From: Atlantibacter hermannii
GTDB taxonomy: Bacteria > Pseudomonadota > Gammaproteobacteria > Enterobacterales > Enterobacteriaceae
Assembly: GCA_900635495.1 (NCBI GenBank)
Contig: LR134136.1
Span: 3,968,001-4,032,000 of the forward strand
Reading direction: 5' to 3'
Length of the DNA: 64,000 bases
Shown: positions 54,262 to 63,153 of the stretch, piece by piece
Layout of the letters: the number at the start of each line of letters is the position of its first letter
Position numbering within the stretch: position 1 is the stretch's first letter
The notes under the pieces: model-generated
What the model saw: only the letters and a program-made list of their open reading frames with translations
What the model was told of the DNA's origin: nothing
The model's database searches: none
Position numbers and translations under genes: made by a program

Positions 54262-55266
54262 TTAGCGCGAGCTATTGGCAGGTGTCTTCATATAACGGAA
54301 GAAATCACTGTCCGGGCTTAGCACCATTACATCCTGATTGGAATTAAAGCTGCTTTCGTAAGCGCGCAGGCTACGGATAAAGGCATAGAAATCCGGGTCC
54401 TGGCTGAATGCATCGGCAAACAGTTTTGCAGCTTCCGCATCGCCTTCACCACGCAGAATACGCGCCTGACGCTCAGACTCCGCCAGCGTACGGGTTACTT
54501 CGTAATCCGCTGCGGCGCGCAGTTTTTCCGCCTCTTCCTGACCTTGCGAACGGTGGCGACGCGCAACCGCTTCACGTTCCGCACGCATACGGTTGAAGAT
54601 CGCCTCAGACACTTCAGTCGGCAGGTTGATTTGCTTAATACGCACATCGACCACTTCAATACCCAACGCCGCCATACTGTTCGGGTTCACCACGGGCACT
54701 TTGCCGTTGGTTTCAGCCGCTACGCGCTCTGCCGCTTTGGCAATCGCATCGTCCGCCGCTGGCGTGGTGACTTCGTCTTCAGTGCCCGCAGAACCGGAGT
54801 TCAGCGCGTCGCGCACTTCCAGGGTCAAACGACCGCGGGAATCCGTGACGATGTCTTTCACATCCAGACGACCGATTTCAGAACGTAAACGGTCCGAGAA
54901 TTTACGTTTTAACAGCACTTCCGCCTGAGAGACATCACCGCCGCCTGTCGCCAGGTAGTAGCGGCTAAAATCGCTGATACGCCATTTGATATAAGAATCA
55001 ACGATCAGGTCTTTCTTCTCTTTGGTAACGAAACGGTCCGCCTGGTTATCCATGGTCTGAATACGTGCATCCAGCGTTTTCACCGATTCGATAAACGGAA
55101 TTTTGAAATGCAGGCCTGGCTCAAATACAACCGGCTTGTTTTCATCATCACGCAGAACTTTCCCGAAACGCAGCGTAATACCACGTTCGCCTTCTTTCAC
55201 TACAAATACCGAGGTGTACAGCGCCACCAGCACGATGATGATTATTGCAATGACTGACTTACGCAT
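54262..55266 (-). CDS. hflC: FtsH modulator HflC
   Basis: This 334-residue SPFH/prohibitin-family membrane protein has the E. coli length. It has an N-terminal signal-anchor (residues 4-22), a periplasmic SPFH domain (EGERGITLRFGKV), a long coiled coil (RAEREAVARRHRSQGQEEAEKL) and the C-terminus SPDSDFFRYM. With HflK it forms the cage around the FtsH protease and controls its access to membrane substrates. It lies 2 bp after hflK. Confidence 0.98.
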   Translation of the reverse strand: MRKSVIAIIIIVLVALYTSVFVVKEGERGITLRFGKVLRDDENKPVVFEPGLHFKIPFIESVKTLDARIQTMDNQADRFVTKEKKDLIVDSYIKWRISDFSRYYLATGGGDVSQAEVLLKRKFSDRLRSEIGRLDVKDIVTDSRGRLTLEVRDALNSGSAGTEDEVTTPAADDAIAKAAERVAAETNGKVPVVNPNSMAALGIEVVDVRIKQINLPTEVSEAIFNRMRAEREAVARRHRSQGQEEAEKLRAAADYEVTRTLAESERQARILRGEGDAEAAKLFADAFSQDPDFYAFIRSLRAYESSFNSNQDVMVLSPDSDFFRYMKTPANSSR

Positions 55267-55268
55267 TG

Positions 55269-56519
55269 TTATTCACTCCCTTCGCGCTGGTAATCGTTAC
55301 GCTGCGCATTGGCGCGGCGCTGATCCATGATGTCGCCAGCGCTGGACGATGCAGGCCGGTTAGCGCCGTTATTGCTGGATGAGGACGCAGGCGGCAGGCG
55401 CAGTAAGGAGTTCGCGCCACTGCTATCGCTCTTTGATGCTGGCGTATTTGCGCCTTTCAGCATCTGATCCAGCGGCAGAACCATCAGATTTCCGCCCTTA
55501 TCGTTTACCAGTACTTTACGGGTATGGCTAAGGACTTTCTCCATGGTCTCGATATACAGACGCTCGCGGGTAATTTCGGGCGCAGCTTTGTATTCCGGGA
55601 GAATTTTCGCAAAGCGTGCCACTTCACCCTGTGCTTCCAGGATGGTCTGGGTCTTATAGGCACGAGCATCTTCGATGATACGTTGCGCAGAACCGTTAGC
55701 GCGCGGCTGCACTTCGTTGGTATAGGCTTCAGCCTCACGGATGTACTGCTGCTCGTTTTCACGGGCGGCAATCGCATCGTCAAAGGCTGCTTTTACTTCT
55801 TCCGGCGGACGCGCGGCCTGGAAGTTGACGTCCAGCAGCGTGATACCCATGTTGTAAGGGCGAATGGTTTCTTCCAGTTCACGCTGGGTATCACTACGGA
55901 TCACGGTACGGCCTTCCGTCAGGATCCGGTCCATGGTGTATTTGCCGATGACGCCGCGTAAGGCGCTGTCGGTGGCCTGACGCAAACTGTCATCTGCGCT
56001 GGTCACACTGAACAGATAACGCTCAGGATCGGTCACTCGATATTGCACGTTCATTTCAACGCGCACCACGTTTTCATCAGACGTCAGCATCACGCCAGAC
56101 GCGGCGAGTTCGCGCACGGATTCAACGTTAACAGGCTGGACGCTATCGATAAATGTCGGTTTCCAGTTCAGGCCCGGTTCAACCAGATGACTGAACTTGC
56201 CGAAACGGGTTACAACGCCGCGCTCCGCTTCTTTGATGGTATAGAACCCGCTTGCCGCCCAAATGATAACCGCGGCCGCCGCGACGATCACCACAACGCG
56301 ACTGCCGATTGGGTTACGGGGGCCCTGAGTTGAACTCCCACCGCTTCTACCACCAAATCCACCGAGTTTTTTACTCAGTTTACGGAAGATATCATCCAGA
56401 TCGGGCGGCCCCTGATCGCGACCGCCTTTATTTCCATTTCCCCCAGAGTCGCCGCCAGGCTTGCTGCTTCCCCACGGGTCGCGGTCCTGTCCGTTATTAC
56501 CGGGCTGATTCCACGCCAT
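55269..56519 (-). CDS. hflK: FtsH modulator HflK
   Basis: This 416-residue protein (419 in E. coli) has a glycine/asparagine-rich cytoplasmic N-terminus (MAWNQPGNNGQDRDPWGSSK) and one transmembrane helix near residues 73-96. An SPFH domain (EAERGVVTRFGKFSHLVEPG) and a coiled coil follow, then a serine/asparagine-rich tail (SSSNNGANRPASSSAGD). It is the partner of HflC in the FtsH holoenzyme. It is 195 bp downstream of hflX. Confidence 0.98.
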   Translation of the reverse strand: MAWNQPGNNGQDRDPWGSSKPGGDSGGNGNKGGRDQGPPDLDDIFRKLSKKLGGFGGRSGGSSTQGPRNPIGSRVVVIVAAAAVIIWAASGFYTIKEAERGVVTRFGKFSHLVEPGLNWKPTFIDSVQPVNVESVRELAASGVMLTSDENVVRVEMNVQYRVTDPERYLFSVTSADDSLRQATDSALRGVIGKYTMDRILTEGRTVIRSDTQRELEETIRPYNMGITLLDVNFQAARPPEEVKAAFDDAIAARENEQQYIREAEAYTNEVQPRANGSAQRIIEDARAYKTQTILEAQGEVARFAKILPEYKAAPEITRERLYIETMEKVLSHTRKVLVNDKGGNLMVLPLDQMLKGANTPASKSDSSGANSLLRLPPASSSSNNGANRPASSSAGDIMDQRRANAQRNDYQREGSE

Positions 56520-56714
56520 GTTTATGCTCCATATTTGTTATGCGGTGATATACCTGTCCTGCTCCGCACTGTCTCTTATTTGCTGTCATCACGTCTCCCA
56601 CCGCATCGCGCTTAATGCCGCCGGGAAGGTGTTCCGTTCGCGCTACGAGACAACCCAGACTATTTCAGGTACCCCCAAAAAAAGGGGAAAGTTCTTCAGG
56701 CCACCTCTGACCGG

Positions 56715-57995
56715 TTAAACAACATAGTCAACCAGGGTCGGTTCTTGTTTACAGAGACGACGCCAGTCAACGATGGGCATACGCACGTCCATCCCCACAC
56801 TGCCGTCTTCCTCCATCCACTCTTTTTCTATTGCCTGAAGCTGGTAAAACCGGCTCCGCAGTCGCCCTGCTTCAGGAGGCAAACGCAACGTATGCTGCGC
56901 TATTTCTCCTGAGAGACGCTCTGTCAGAGCCTGGAAAAGCAGTGGTACGCCGTCACCGGTTTGGGCTGATAGCCAAACGCGTATCGGCTTGTTCTCATCG
57001 TCGCGGTCGATACGCGGCTGAAATCCATCCAGCGCATCGATTTTGTTCATCACCAGCAGGGTCGGGATCTCGTCAGCCTCGATCTCTTCGAGCACCGTAT
57101 TGACGGCGTCTATGTTTTCCTGCATGCGTACATCTGCGGCATCCACCACATGAAGCAGCAATGTGGCCTGACGCGTTTCCTGCAACGTGGCTTTGAACGC
57201 CGCAACCAAATCATGGGGCAGATGGCGAATAAATCCGACGGTATCCGCAAGAACGGTTTCGCCAACATCGGCCACATCAATACGACGAAGCGTCGGATCC
57301 AGCGTGGCGAACAGTTGGTCCGCTGCATAAACCTGCGCTTCAGTAATCTGGTTGAATAAGGTGGATTTACCGGCGTTGGTGTACCCCACCAGCGAAACGG
57401 TTGGTATATCCGCTTTACTCCTCGAACGACGCCCTTGCTCGCGCTGTTTTTCTACCTTTTCGAGACGTGAGAGAATGAGCGTTATACGGTTACGCAGTAA
57501 ACGACGGTCCGTTTCCAACTGAGTTTCACCCGGCCCGCGCAAACCTATCCCGCCTTTCTGGCGCTCAAGGTGGGTCCAGCCGCGCACCAGACGGGTAGCA
57601 AGGTGGCGCAATTGGGCGAGTTCAACCTGCAATTTCCCTTCATGGGTACGTGCACGTTGAGCAAATATGTCTAAAATCAAGCCGGTGCGGTCGATTACAC
57701 GACACTCGCACAAACGCTCAAGATTACGTTCCTGAGCGGGCGTTAATGCATGATCAAATAAAACGACCGATGCGCCCGTCGCTTTCACGGCATCAGCAAT
57801 TTCAACGGCCTTACCTTCACCAACAAAATATTTTGGGTGCGGCGCTTTACGGCTACCGGTAATCACCTGTAATGCTTCGACACCGGCGGAAGAAACCAGA
57901 GAATCAAACTCCTGGAGATCTTCCATATCTTTGTCTTGCGAAAAATAGATGTGTACCAGCACCGCCTGCTCACCGGCGTCATAACGGTCAAACAA
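56715..57995 (-). CDS. hflX: Ribosome-associated GTPase HflX
   Basis: This 426-residue protein has the E. coli length. The N-terminal HflX domain (VLVHIYFSQDKDMED) is followed by a helical linker (GIGLRGPGETQLETDRR) and the G domain with GYTNAGKST, DTVGFIRHLP and NKID motifs. It splits stalled 70S ribosomes, notably after heat shock. The gene lies 74 bp downstream of hfq in the miaA-hfq-hflX-hflK-hflC cluster. Confidence 0.98.
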   Translation of the reverse strand: MFDRYDAGEQAVLVHIYFSQDKDMEDLQEFDSLVSSAGVEALQVITGSRKAPHPKYFVGEGKAVEIADAVKATGASVVLFDHALTPAQERNLERLCECRVIDRTGLILDIFAQRARTHEGKLQVELAQLRHLATRLVRGWTHLERQKGGIGLRGPGETQLETDRRLLRNRITLILSRLEKVEKQREQGRRSRSKADIPTVSLVGYTNAGKSTLFNQITEAQVYAADQLFATLDPTLRRIDVADVGETVLADTVGFIRHLPHDLVAAFKATLQETRQATLLLHVVDAADVRMQENIDAVNTVLEEIEADEIPTLLVMNKIDALDGFQPRIDRDDENKPIRVWLSAQTGDGVPLLFQALTERLSGEIAQHTLRLPPEAGRLRSRFYQLQAIEKEWMEEDGSVGMDVRMPIVDWRRLCKQEPTLVDYVV

Positions 57996-58069
57996 GCGTA
58001 TAACCTCTCAAAAAGACCAGCGGGGAACGCAGCCAGACTGGTCCCCCGTCATGGAAACAGCCATCTACC

Positions 58070-58375
58070 TTATTCGGTATCGTCGCTGTCTTGCTGTGGT
58101 GCGGATGCACCCTGCGCATTACTGTGATGATAGTTGCTTGAACTACCACCTGCGTTATTGCTGTGATGAGAAACCGGGCGAGACGGCACAACGGTAGAAA
58201 TCGCGTGCTTATAAACCATCTGGCTAACCGTGTTTTTCAACAAAATGACGAACTGATCAAAAGATTCAATCTGCCCTTGCAGCTTAATACCATTCACCAG
58301 GTAAATTGAAACTGGAACACGTTCACGACGCAGTGCGTTCAAGAACGGATCTTGTAAAGATTGCCCCTTAGCCAT
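58070..58375 (-). CDS. hfq: RNA chaperone Hfq
   Basis: This 101-residue hexameric Sm-like protein compares with 102 in E. coli. The Sm1/Sm2 core is identical to E. coli (QSLQDPFLNALRRERVPVSI; YKHAIST at residues 55-61, lining the U-binding pore), followed by a His/Asn/Ser-rich flexible tail. It pairs small RNAs with mRNAs. It is 97 bp after miaA, where E. coli has additional promoters. Confidence 0.99.
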   Translation of the reverse strand: MAKGQSLQDPFLNALRRERVPVSIYLVNGIKLQGQIESFDQFVILLKNTVSQMVYKHAISTVVPSRPVSHHSNNAGGSSSNYHHSNAQGASAPQQDSDDTE

Positions 58376-58472
58376 TCTATCTTTTCCTTATATGCTTGTT
58401 TTGTAATTGAGAACCCTTGGGCTCTGAAAAAGTACCTAAAAATTTGCGCACGATTCAGTTAATTGTACACAT

Positions 58473-59423
58473 TCAAAGAGGGTTAGCACCAAGAACCTGT
58501 AACACTTCCTGTCGGGCTTTTTCAGGCTTTTCACTGTCTAACCAGTGAACGCCTTCCCAACCCCGCAGCCAGGTCATCTGGCGTTTCGCCAACTGCCTCG
58601 TCGCGCAAATACCGCGATAAACCATGTCGTCATACGGGATTTCACCTGCCAGATAAGACCACATCTGGCGATAACCCACACAACGAATGGAAGGCATATC
58701 CGTATGCAAATCTCCACGGGCGAAAAGCGCCCGCACTTCAGCTTCAAATCCTGAAGCCAACATCTGATGAAAACGCTGCTCGATTCGCTGATGGAGCAGT
58801 TCACGGCTCGCCGGGGCGATGGCGAACTGATACACCTGATAAGGCAGAGCGTCTCCTGACGTTTGCGTCAGTTCCGTTAAAGTTTTACCCGAAATGAAAA
58901 AAACTTCCAGTGCCCGGGAAAGTCTTTGCGGATCATTTGGATGAATCCGCCTTGCCGCGACAGGGTCGATTTCCTGTAGCTCGCGATGCAATGCGTCCCA
59001 CCCCTGCTCTGCCGCCTGCTGTTCAATACGCGCCCGAATGTCCGCATTCGCCGAGGGCAATGGGGACAACCCTTCCAGTAACGCCTTGAAGTAAAGCATG
59101 GTTCCACCCACTAACAGTGGGATTCGCCCGCTGGCGGTAATCTCCGCCATCTCTTTTAGCGCGTCGCGGCGGAAATCCGCCGCGGAATAAGCCTGGGCCG
59201 GGTCTAACATATCGAGTAAACGGTGCGGCGCCTGCGCCAGTTCTTCCGACGTCGGTTTGGCGGTACCGATATCCATTCCTTGATAGATAAGGGCGGAATC
59301 CACGCTTATCAACTCAACCGGGAGCGTTTTGCGCAGATTAATTGCCAGCGCCGTCTTGCCGGAGGCCGTCGGCCCCATCAAAAATATTGCCTTGGGCAGG
59401 CTCGCCTTACTTACTTCAGTCAT
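58473..59423 (-). CDS. miaA: tRNA dimethylallyltransferase
   Basis: This 316-residue protein has the E. coli length. It transfers a dimethylallyl group to A37 of tRNAs reading UNN codons. It has the P-loop GPTASGKTAL, the catalytic SVDSALIYQGMDIGTAKPT segment and the tRNA-contact region RCVGYRQMWSYL. Its start overlaps the mutL stop by 8 bp. Confidence 0.99.
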   Translation of the reverse strand: MTEVSKASLPKAIFLMGPTASGKTALAINLRKTLPVELISVDSALIYQGMDIGTAKPTSEELAQAPHRLLDMLDPAQAYSAADFRRDALKEMAEITASGRIPLLVGGTMLYFKALLEGLSPLPSANADIRARIEQQAAEQGWDALHRELQEIDPVAARRIHPNDPQRLSRALEVFFISGKTLTELTQTSGDALPYQVYQFAIAPASRELLHQRIEQRFHQMLASGFEAEVRALFARGDLHTDMPSIRCVGYRQMWSYLAGEIPYDDMVYRGICATRQLAKRQMTWLRGWEGVHWLDSEKPEKARQEVLQVLGANPL

Positions 59424-61284
59424 GTTTCAGGGCATTCATCGCCGGTTGCAGATCGACAGGTTGTAATAAACCACCAGGCGGTGACTTCACCAGATTCGGG
59501 CAAAGACGTTCCACATCAGTTAACAGCGTAATGGCCTGCGCCACGCTCCACTGCTCATGCTCTGTTGCCAACTGGCGGGCAAGCCAGCCTGCAAGATGAG
59601 CGGAATCGGCCTGTTTGTTTGCCGCCAGGTAGCCTATCAGTTCAGGAATCAAGATTTGTAAATTTTGTTGGCGTAAGGGTAAAGGCACCGTGCGAATCGT
59701 GACATGTTGATGATCCAACACGGTTTGTATACCCATTTCGTTTAATATTTCGGCAGCCTCACGAAGCACTCTCTGTTCCTGGTCGGTCACTTTTATACGA
59801 ACCGGGATCAGCAGCGGTTGAGCGCATAACGTCTCTGCGCCTGGCGTTAATTGCGCCTGCCGAAGCCAGCGTTCCGCCACGGGCAAATCTAGCAGCCACA
59901 GTTTTTCATCGCGTTCGAGCAGCGCGCATGCATTTCTGATCACCGTCAGCACGCGACCAAAACTGTGGGCATGCCCTTCAAGCGCGGCCGGTGCAACCCG
60001 TGCGGGCCGCTTTTCACTGTGCGCGTCGCCCGCGTCGGGCGTCTCCAGCAATTTACGGTACAGTACGCCTTGCTGCTTGTGATAATCCGTTTGCGCATTA
60101 GGCCATGCGCCACCGGATGAACGACCGCTTCCGGATGACGGTGCCGGGGAGCGCGGCGGCTGAGCCGGAACCGGTTTTGGCTCCGCAGGTTGCGAAAAGT
60201 GATTTTTCCCGGCCGCCACGCGATTCTCTGGCTGCCAGCGCACAGCCTCTTCTTCTGCCTTACCCAGAGGCAAGGTCGGTTCCGCCTGCTGTTGCTGTAG
60301 AACGCTCAACACGCCCTGATAAATAAAATCGTGGACCAGCCGCGACTGATGGAACCGCACCTCATGTTTGGCCGGATGCACGTTAACATCCACCTGATGC
60401 GGATCGATATCCAGATACAGCACATAGGCCGGTTGCTGATCGACGCCCAGCTTGTCTTCGCAAGCCTGACGGATAGCGTGATTAATCAGGCGGTCGCGCA
60501 TCATGCGGCCATTAACGTAGCAATACTGGATTTCACTCAGCCCTGCGCTGGCTTTCGGCTCAGCAACCCAGCCGTGCAGCGCCAAGTCGCCGTGTTGCCA
60601 CTCAATCGTCAACGCCTGCTCAAGAAAAGCCGTACCGCAGATTGCGCCAAGACGCCGTTCTTTTGGCGCGTTAGGCTGCACGCCGCGATACTGGCGGATT
60701 AACTTGCCGTTATGGCTCAGGTTTATGGTCACATCGAATCGCGCCAGCGCGATACGGCGAATAATCTCATCGATATGCGTGAATTCGGTTTTTTCGGTGC
60801 GCATGAACTTGCGCCGCGCCGGCGTATTGTAAAACAGATCCAACACCTCAAGCGTGGTGCCGACAGGATGCGCGGCAGGTTTAACTGTCACATCCATATC
60901 GCGCCCTTCCGCATAGGCTTGCCACGCCTCGCTCTGTTCTGCGGTGCGGGATGTCAGGGTCAGGCGTGAAACCGAGCTGATACTGGCCAGCGCTTCACCA
61001 CGAAAGCCGAGGCTGATGATCGCTTCCAGATCGTCCAGCGAGGCGATTTTACTTGTAGCGTGACGCGCCAGGGCCAGCGCCAGTTCATCCTTGTTGATGC
61101 CGCAGCCGTTATCACGAATGCGGATCAGCTTCGCACCGCCACGCTCAATATCAATATCGATACGCGTCGCGCCGGCATCGAGACTGTTTTCCACCAGCTC
61201 TTTAACGACCGACGCCGGGCGTTCGACCACTTCACCCGCCGCGATCTGATTCGCAAGCTGCGGCGGCAGAACCTGAATCGGCAT
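59416..61284 (-). CDS. mutL: DNA mismatch repair protein MutL
   Basis: This 622-residue protein (615 in E. coli) has an N-terminal GHKL ATPase domain with VVKELVENSLDAGA, IRDNGCGI and GFRGEALASI motifs, a proline/serine-rich linker (about 345-400) and a C-terminal dimerisation domain. As in E. coli, no metal-dependent endonuclease motif is visible, consistent with use of MutH for strand nicking. The extra residues fall in the linker. It starts 9 bp after amiB. Confidence 0.98.
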   Translation of the reverse strand: MPIQVLPPQLANQIAAGEVVERPASVVKELVENSLDAGATRIDIDIERGGAKLIRIRDNGCGINKDELALALARHATSKIASLDDLEAIISLGFRGEALASISSVSRLTLTSRTAEQSEAWQAYAEGRDMDVTVKPAAHPVGTTLEVLDLFYNTPARRKFMRTEKTEFTHIDEIIRRIALARFDVTINLSHNGKLIRQYRGVQPNAPKERRLGAICGTAFLEQALTIEWQHGDLALHGWVAEPKASAGLSEIQYCYVNGRMMRDRLINHAIRQACEDKLGVDQQPAYVLYLDIDPHQVDVNVHPAKHEVRFHQSRLVHDFIYQGVLSVLQQQQAEPTLPLGKAEEEAVRWQPENRVAAGKNHFSQPAEPKPVPAQPPRSPAPSSGSGRSSGGAWPNAQTDYHKQQGVLYRKLLETPDAGDAHSEKRPARVAPAALEGHAHSFGRVLTVIRNACALLERDEKLWLLDLPVAERWLRQAQLTPGAETLCAQPLLIPVRIKVTDQEQRVLREAAEILNEMGIQTVLDHQHVTIRTVPLPLRQQNLQILIPELIGYLAANKQADSAHLAGWLARQLATEHEQWSVAQAITLLTDVERLCPNLVKSPPGGLLQPVDLQPAMNALKHD

Positions 61285-61293
61285 GAATGCTCC

Positions 61294-62640
61294 TTATTGC
61301 GTCACGGCAAACTGGCCTGCAGGATTAGAACCGGCTTTGACCGTTTTGCCAGCGCCGCCCTCTCCGGGCGCCGATTGTAACGGGTGAGACAGGAAATAGT
61401 TGCGTAATCCCTTATACAGCGCCTCGGCGATCTGTTGTTGATAATCATCGCTGGCCAGTAAACGTTCTTCGCCGCTGTTACTGATAAAACCCGTCTCGAC
61501 CAGAACCGATGGGATATCCGGCGAGCGCAAAACGCCAAGGCTTGCGTGCTCAGGGCGGCGTTTATGCAAATCCCCGACCCGTGCCAGTTGTGATAACACG
61601 TTGGTTGCGACGTCATACCCCACGCGCTGAGAGTGACCAAACTGTAAATCCAACACGGCCTGGCTCAGATACGGGTCCGCCTGGCTGTTCGCCAGTACGT
61701 CGCCCGCGCCGCCGAGCAGCTCAGACTGTTTCTCATGCTGTTCCAGCCAGCCTGCCATTTCGCTGTTAGCGCGACGATTTGATAATACCCACACCGACGC
61801 ACCCGTGGCGTCGCGATTCGGCGCCGCATCCGCATGAATAGAGACCAACACGTTGGCGTTCTGCTTACGCGCCACGTCGGAGCGGCCCATTACAGAGATA
61901 AAATAATCGCCATCACGGGTCAGTACGCCTTTAAACATCGGATCGTCATTCAGCAAGCCGCGCAACTTACGGGCAATGGCGATAGTTACGTTTTTCTCTT
62001 TAACGCCACCCGGGCCGATAGCGCCCGGATCCTGCCCACCATGACCGGCATCAATCGCCACAACGATCTGGTCGCCACTGACGGATGCCTTACGGGTACT
62101 GGCAGGACGCGTGACCGTGTTGCTGCTGACAACGCTGGTTACGCGGTCTGATTCAGATTTAAACGGATTACGCGCGGGTTCAGCCGGACGCGGCGGAGGC
62201 GGCGTCACACGTTGTGCGACAACCGGAGCCGGCGGTGGTGGAGGCGGTGGCGGCGCATCGGCGTTAATCGTAAACACCACGGTATAATTCATGCCGTTTT
62301 GCTGCTTAACAGCCTGCGTCTTACCGTTTTTCGTGAGGTCAACCACCAGTCGCAACGAACCGCTGTCTTTCGGCTGGCCAGAGCGAATGCTTTTCACCAG
62401 ATTGTTCCCGCTAAAAATGAGCGGCAACCCCTGAATGACGCCGGTCTGTTTAATATCCAGCGCAACGCTACGTTGTCCGTTATGGGAAAACGCGTAATCC
62501 GGCTCGCCGACAAAACTGAAAGTAATACGCGCCTGGTCATCGCCGTTGGAGACCTGGATATCGGACAGGCTTGCCGCCCAGGCAGGCGCACACAGCGCCA
62601 GCAAAGCGATGGAGAACCACTTTTTCATGCCAGATATCAT
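61294..62640 (-). CDS. amiB: N-acetylmuramoyl-L-alanine amidase AmiB
   Basis: This 448-residue secreted zinc amidase (445 in E. coli) has a signal peptide ending near AWAA, an AMIN domain that targets it to the septum and a proline-run linker (APPPPPPPAPV). The Amidase_3 domain follows, with zinc ligands in IDAGHGGQDPGA and SIHADAAPNRDATG. It splits septal peptidoglycan when activated by EnvC. ATG 62640 follows AAGGA with 7-nt spacing; ATG 62628 is possible but has no ribosome-binding site. Confidence 0.97.
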   Translation of the reverse strand: MISGMKKWFSIALLALCAPAWAASLSDIQVSNGDDQARITFSFVGEPDYAFSHNGQRSVALDIKQTGVIQGLPLIFSGNNLVKSIRSGQPKDSGSLRLVVDLTKNGKTQAVKQQNGMNYTVVFTINADAPPPPPPPPAPVVAQRVTPPPPRPAEPARNPFKSESDRVTSVVSSNTVTRPASTRKASVSGDQIVVAIDAGHGGQDPGAIGPGGVKEKNVTIAIARKLRGLLNDDPMFKGVLTRDGDYFISVMGRSDVARKQNANVLVSIHADAAPNRDATGASVWVLSNRRANSEMAGWLEQHEKQSELLGGAGDVLANSQADPYLSQAVLDLQFGHSQRVGYDVATNVLSQLARVGDLHKRRPEHASLGVLRSPDIPSVLVETGFISNSGEERLLASDDYQQQIAEALYKGLRNYFLSHPLQSAPGEGGAGKTVKAGSNPAGQFAVTQ

Positions 62641-62670
62641 CCCGTTATCCTTGTTAAATAGCTGGAAATG

Positions 62671-63153
62671 TCACGCTAAAACCGTGTCATTGTTGGGATC
62701 TAAATTTTCCACAAGGGCATTGCCCGCTGTGGAAACTGCCTTAATCAGCGCCGAGCGCCCGCGATCCTGATAGCTAAGATGGATTTCAACATCGGGATCG
62801 GGCAGCACGCCCGCACCCTGTTGCGGCCATTCCACCAGACAAATGGCGTTGTCGGCGAAATAATCGCGGATCCCCATAAATTCGAGTTCTTCAGGATCGG
62901 CAAGCCGGTATAAATCAAAGTGATAAACGGTCAATCCATCGAGCTCATAAGGCTCGACAAGCGTGTAGGTGGGGCTTTTGACATTGCCTTTATGGCCCAG
63001 CGCCTGCAAAAAACCACGACTAAAGGTGGTTTTACCCGCCCCTAAATCACCCACCAGCCAAATTACCGTTGCGCCATGGCAGGCTTTTGCAACAGCGTTG
63101 CCGAAATCTAATGTTGCCTGTTCATCGGCGAGAGGGATAACACGTTCAATCAT
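62671..63153 (-). CDS. tsaE: tRNA threonylcarbamoyladenosine biosynthesis ATPase TsaE
   Basis: This 160-residue protein compares with 153 in E. coli. It has the P-loop GDLGAGKTTFSRG and the family segment NVKSPTYTLVEPYEL. It works with TsaB, TsaD and TsaC to form t6A37 on ANN-decoding tRNAs. Its ATG overlaps the nnr stop by 8 bp, so the two are translationally coupled. It lies 30 bp before amiB. Confidence 0.97.
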   Translation of the reverse strand: MIERVIPLADEQATLDFGNAVAKACHGATVIWLVGDLGAGKTTFSRGFLQALGHKGNVKSPTYTLVEPYELDGLTVYHFDLYRLADPEELEFMGIRDYFADNAICLVEWPQQGAGVLPDPDVEIHLSYQDRGRSALIKAVSTAGNALVENLDPNNDTVLA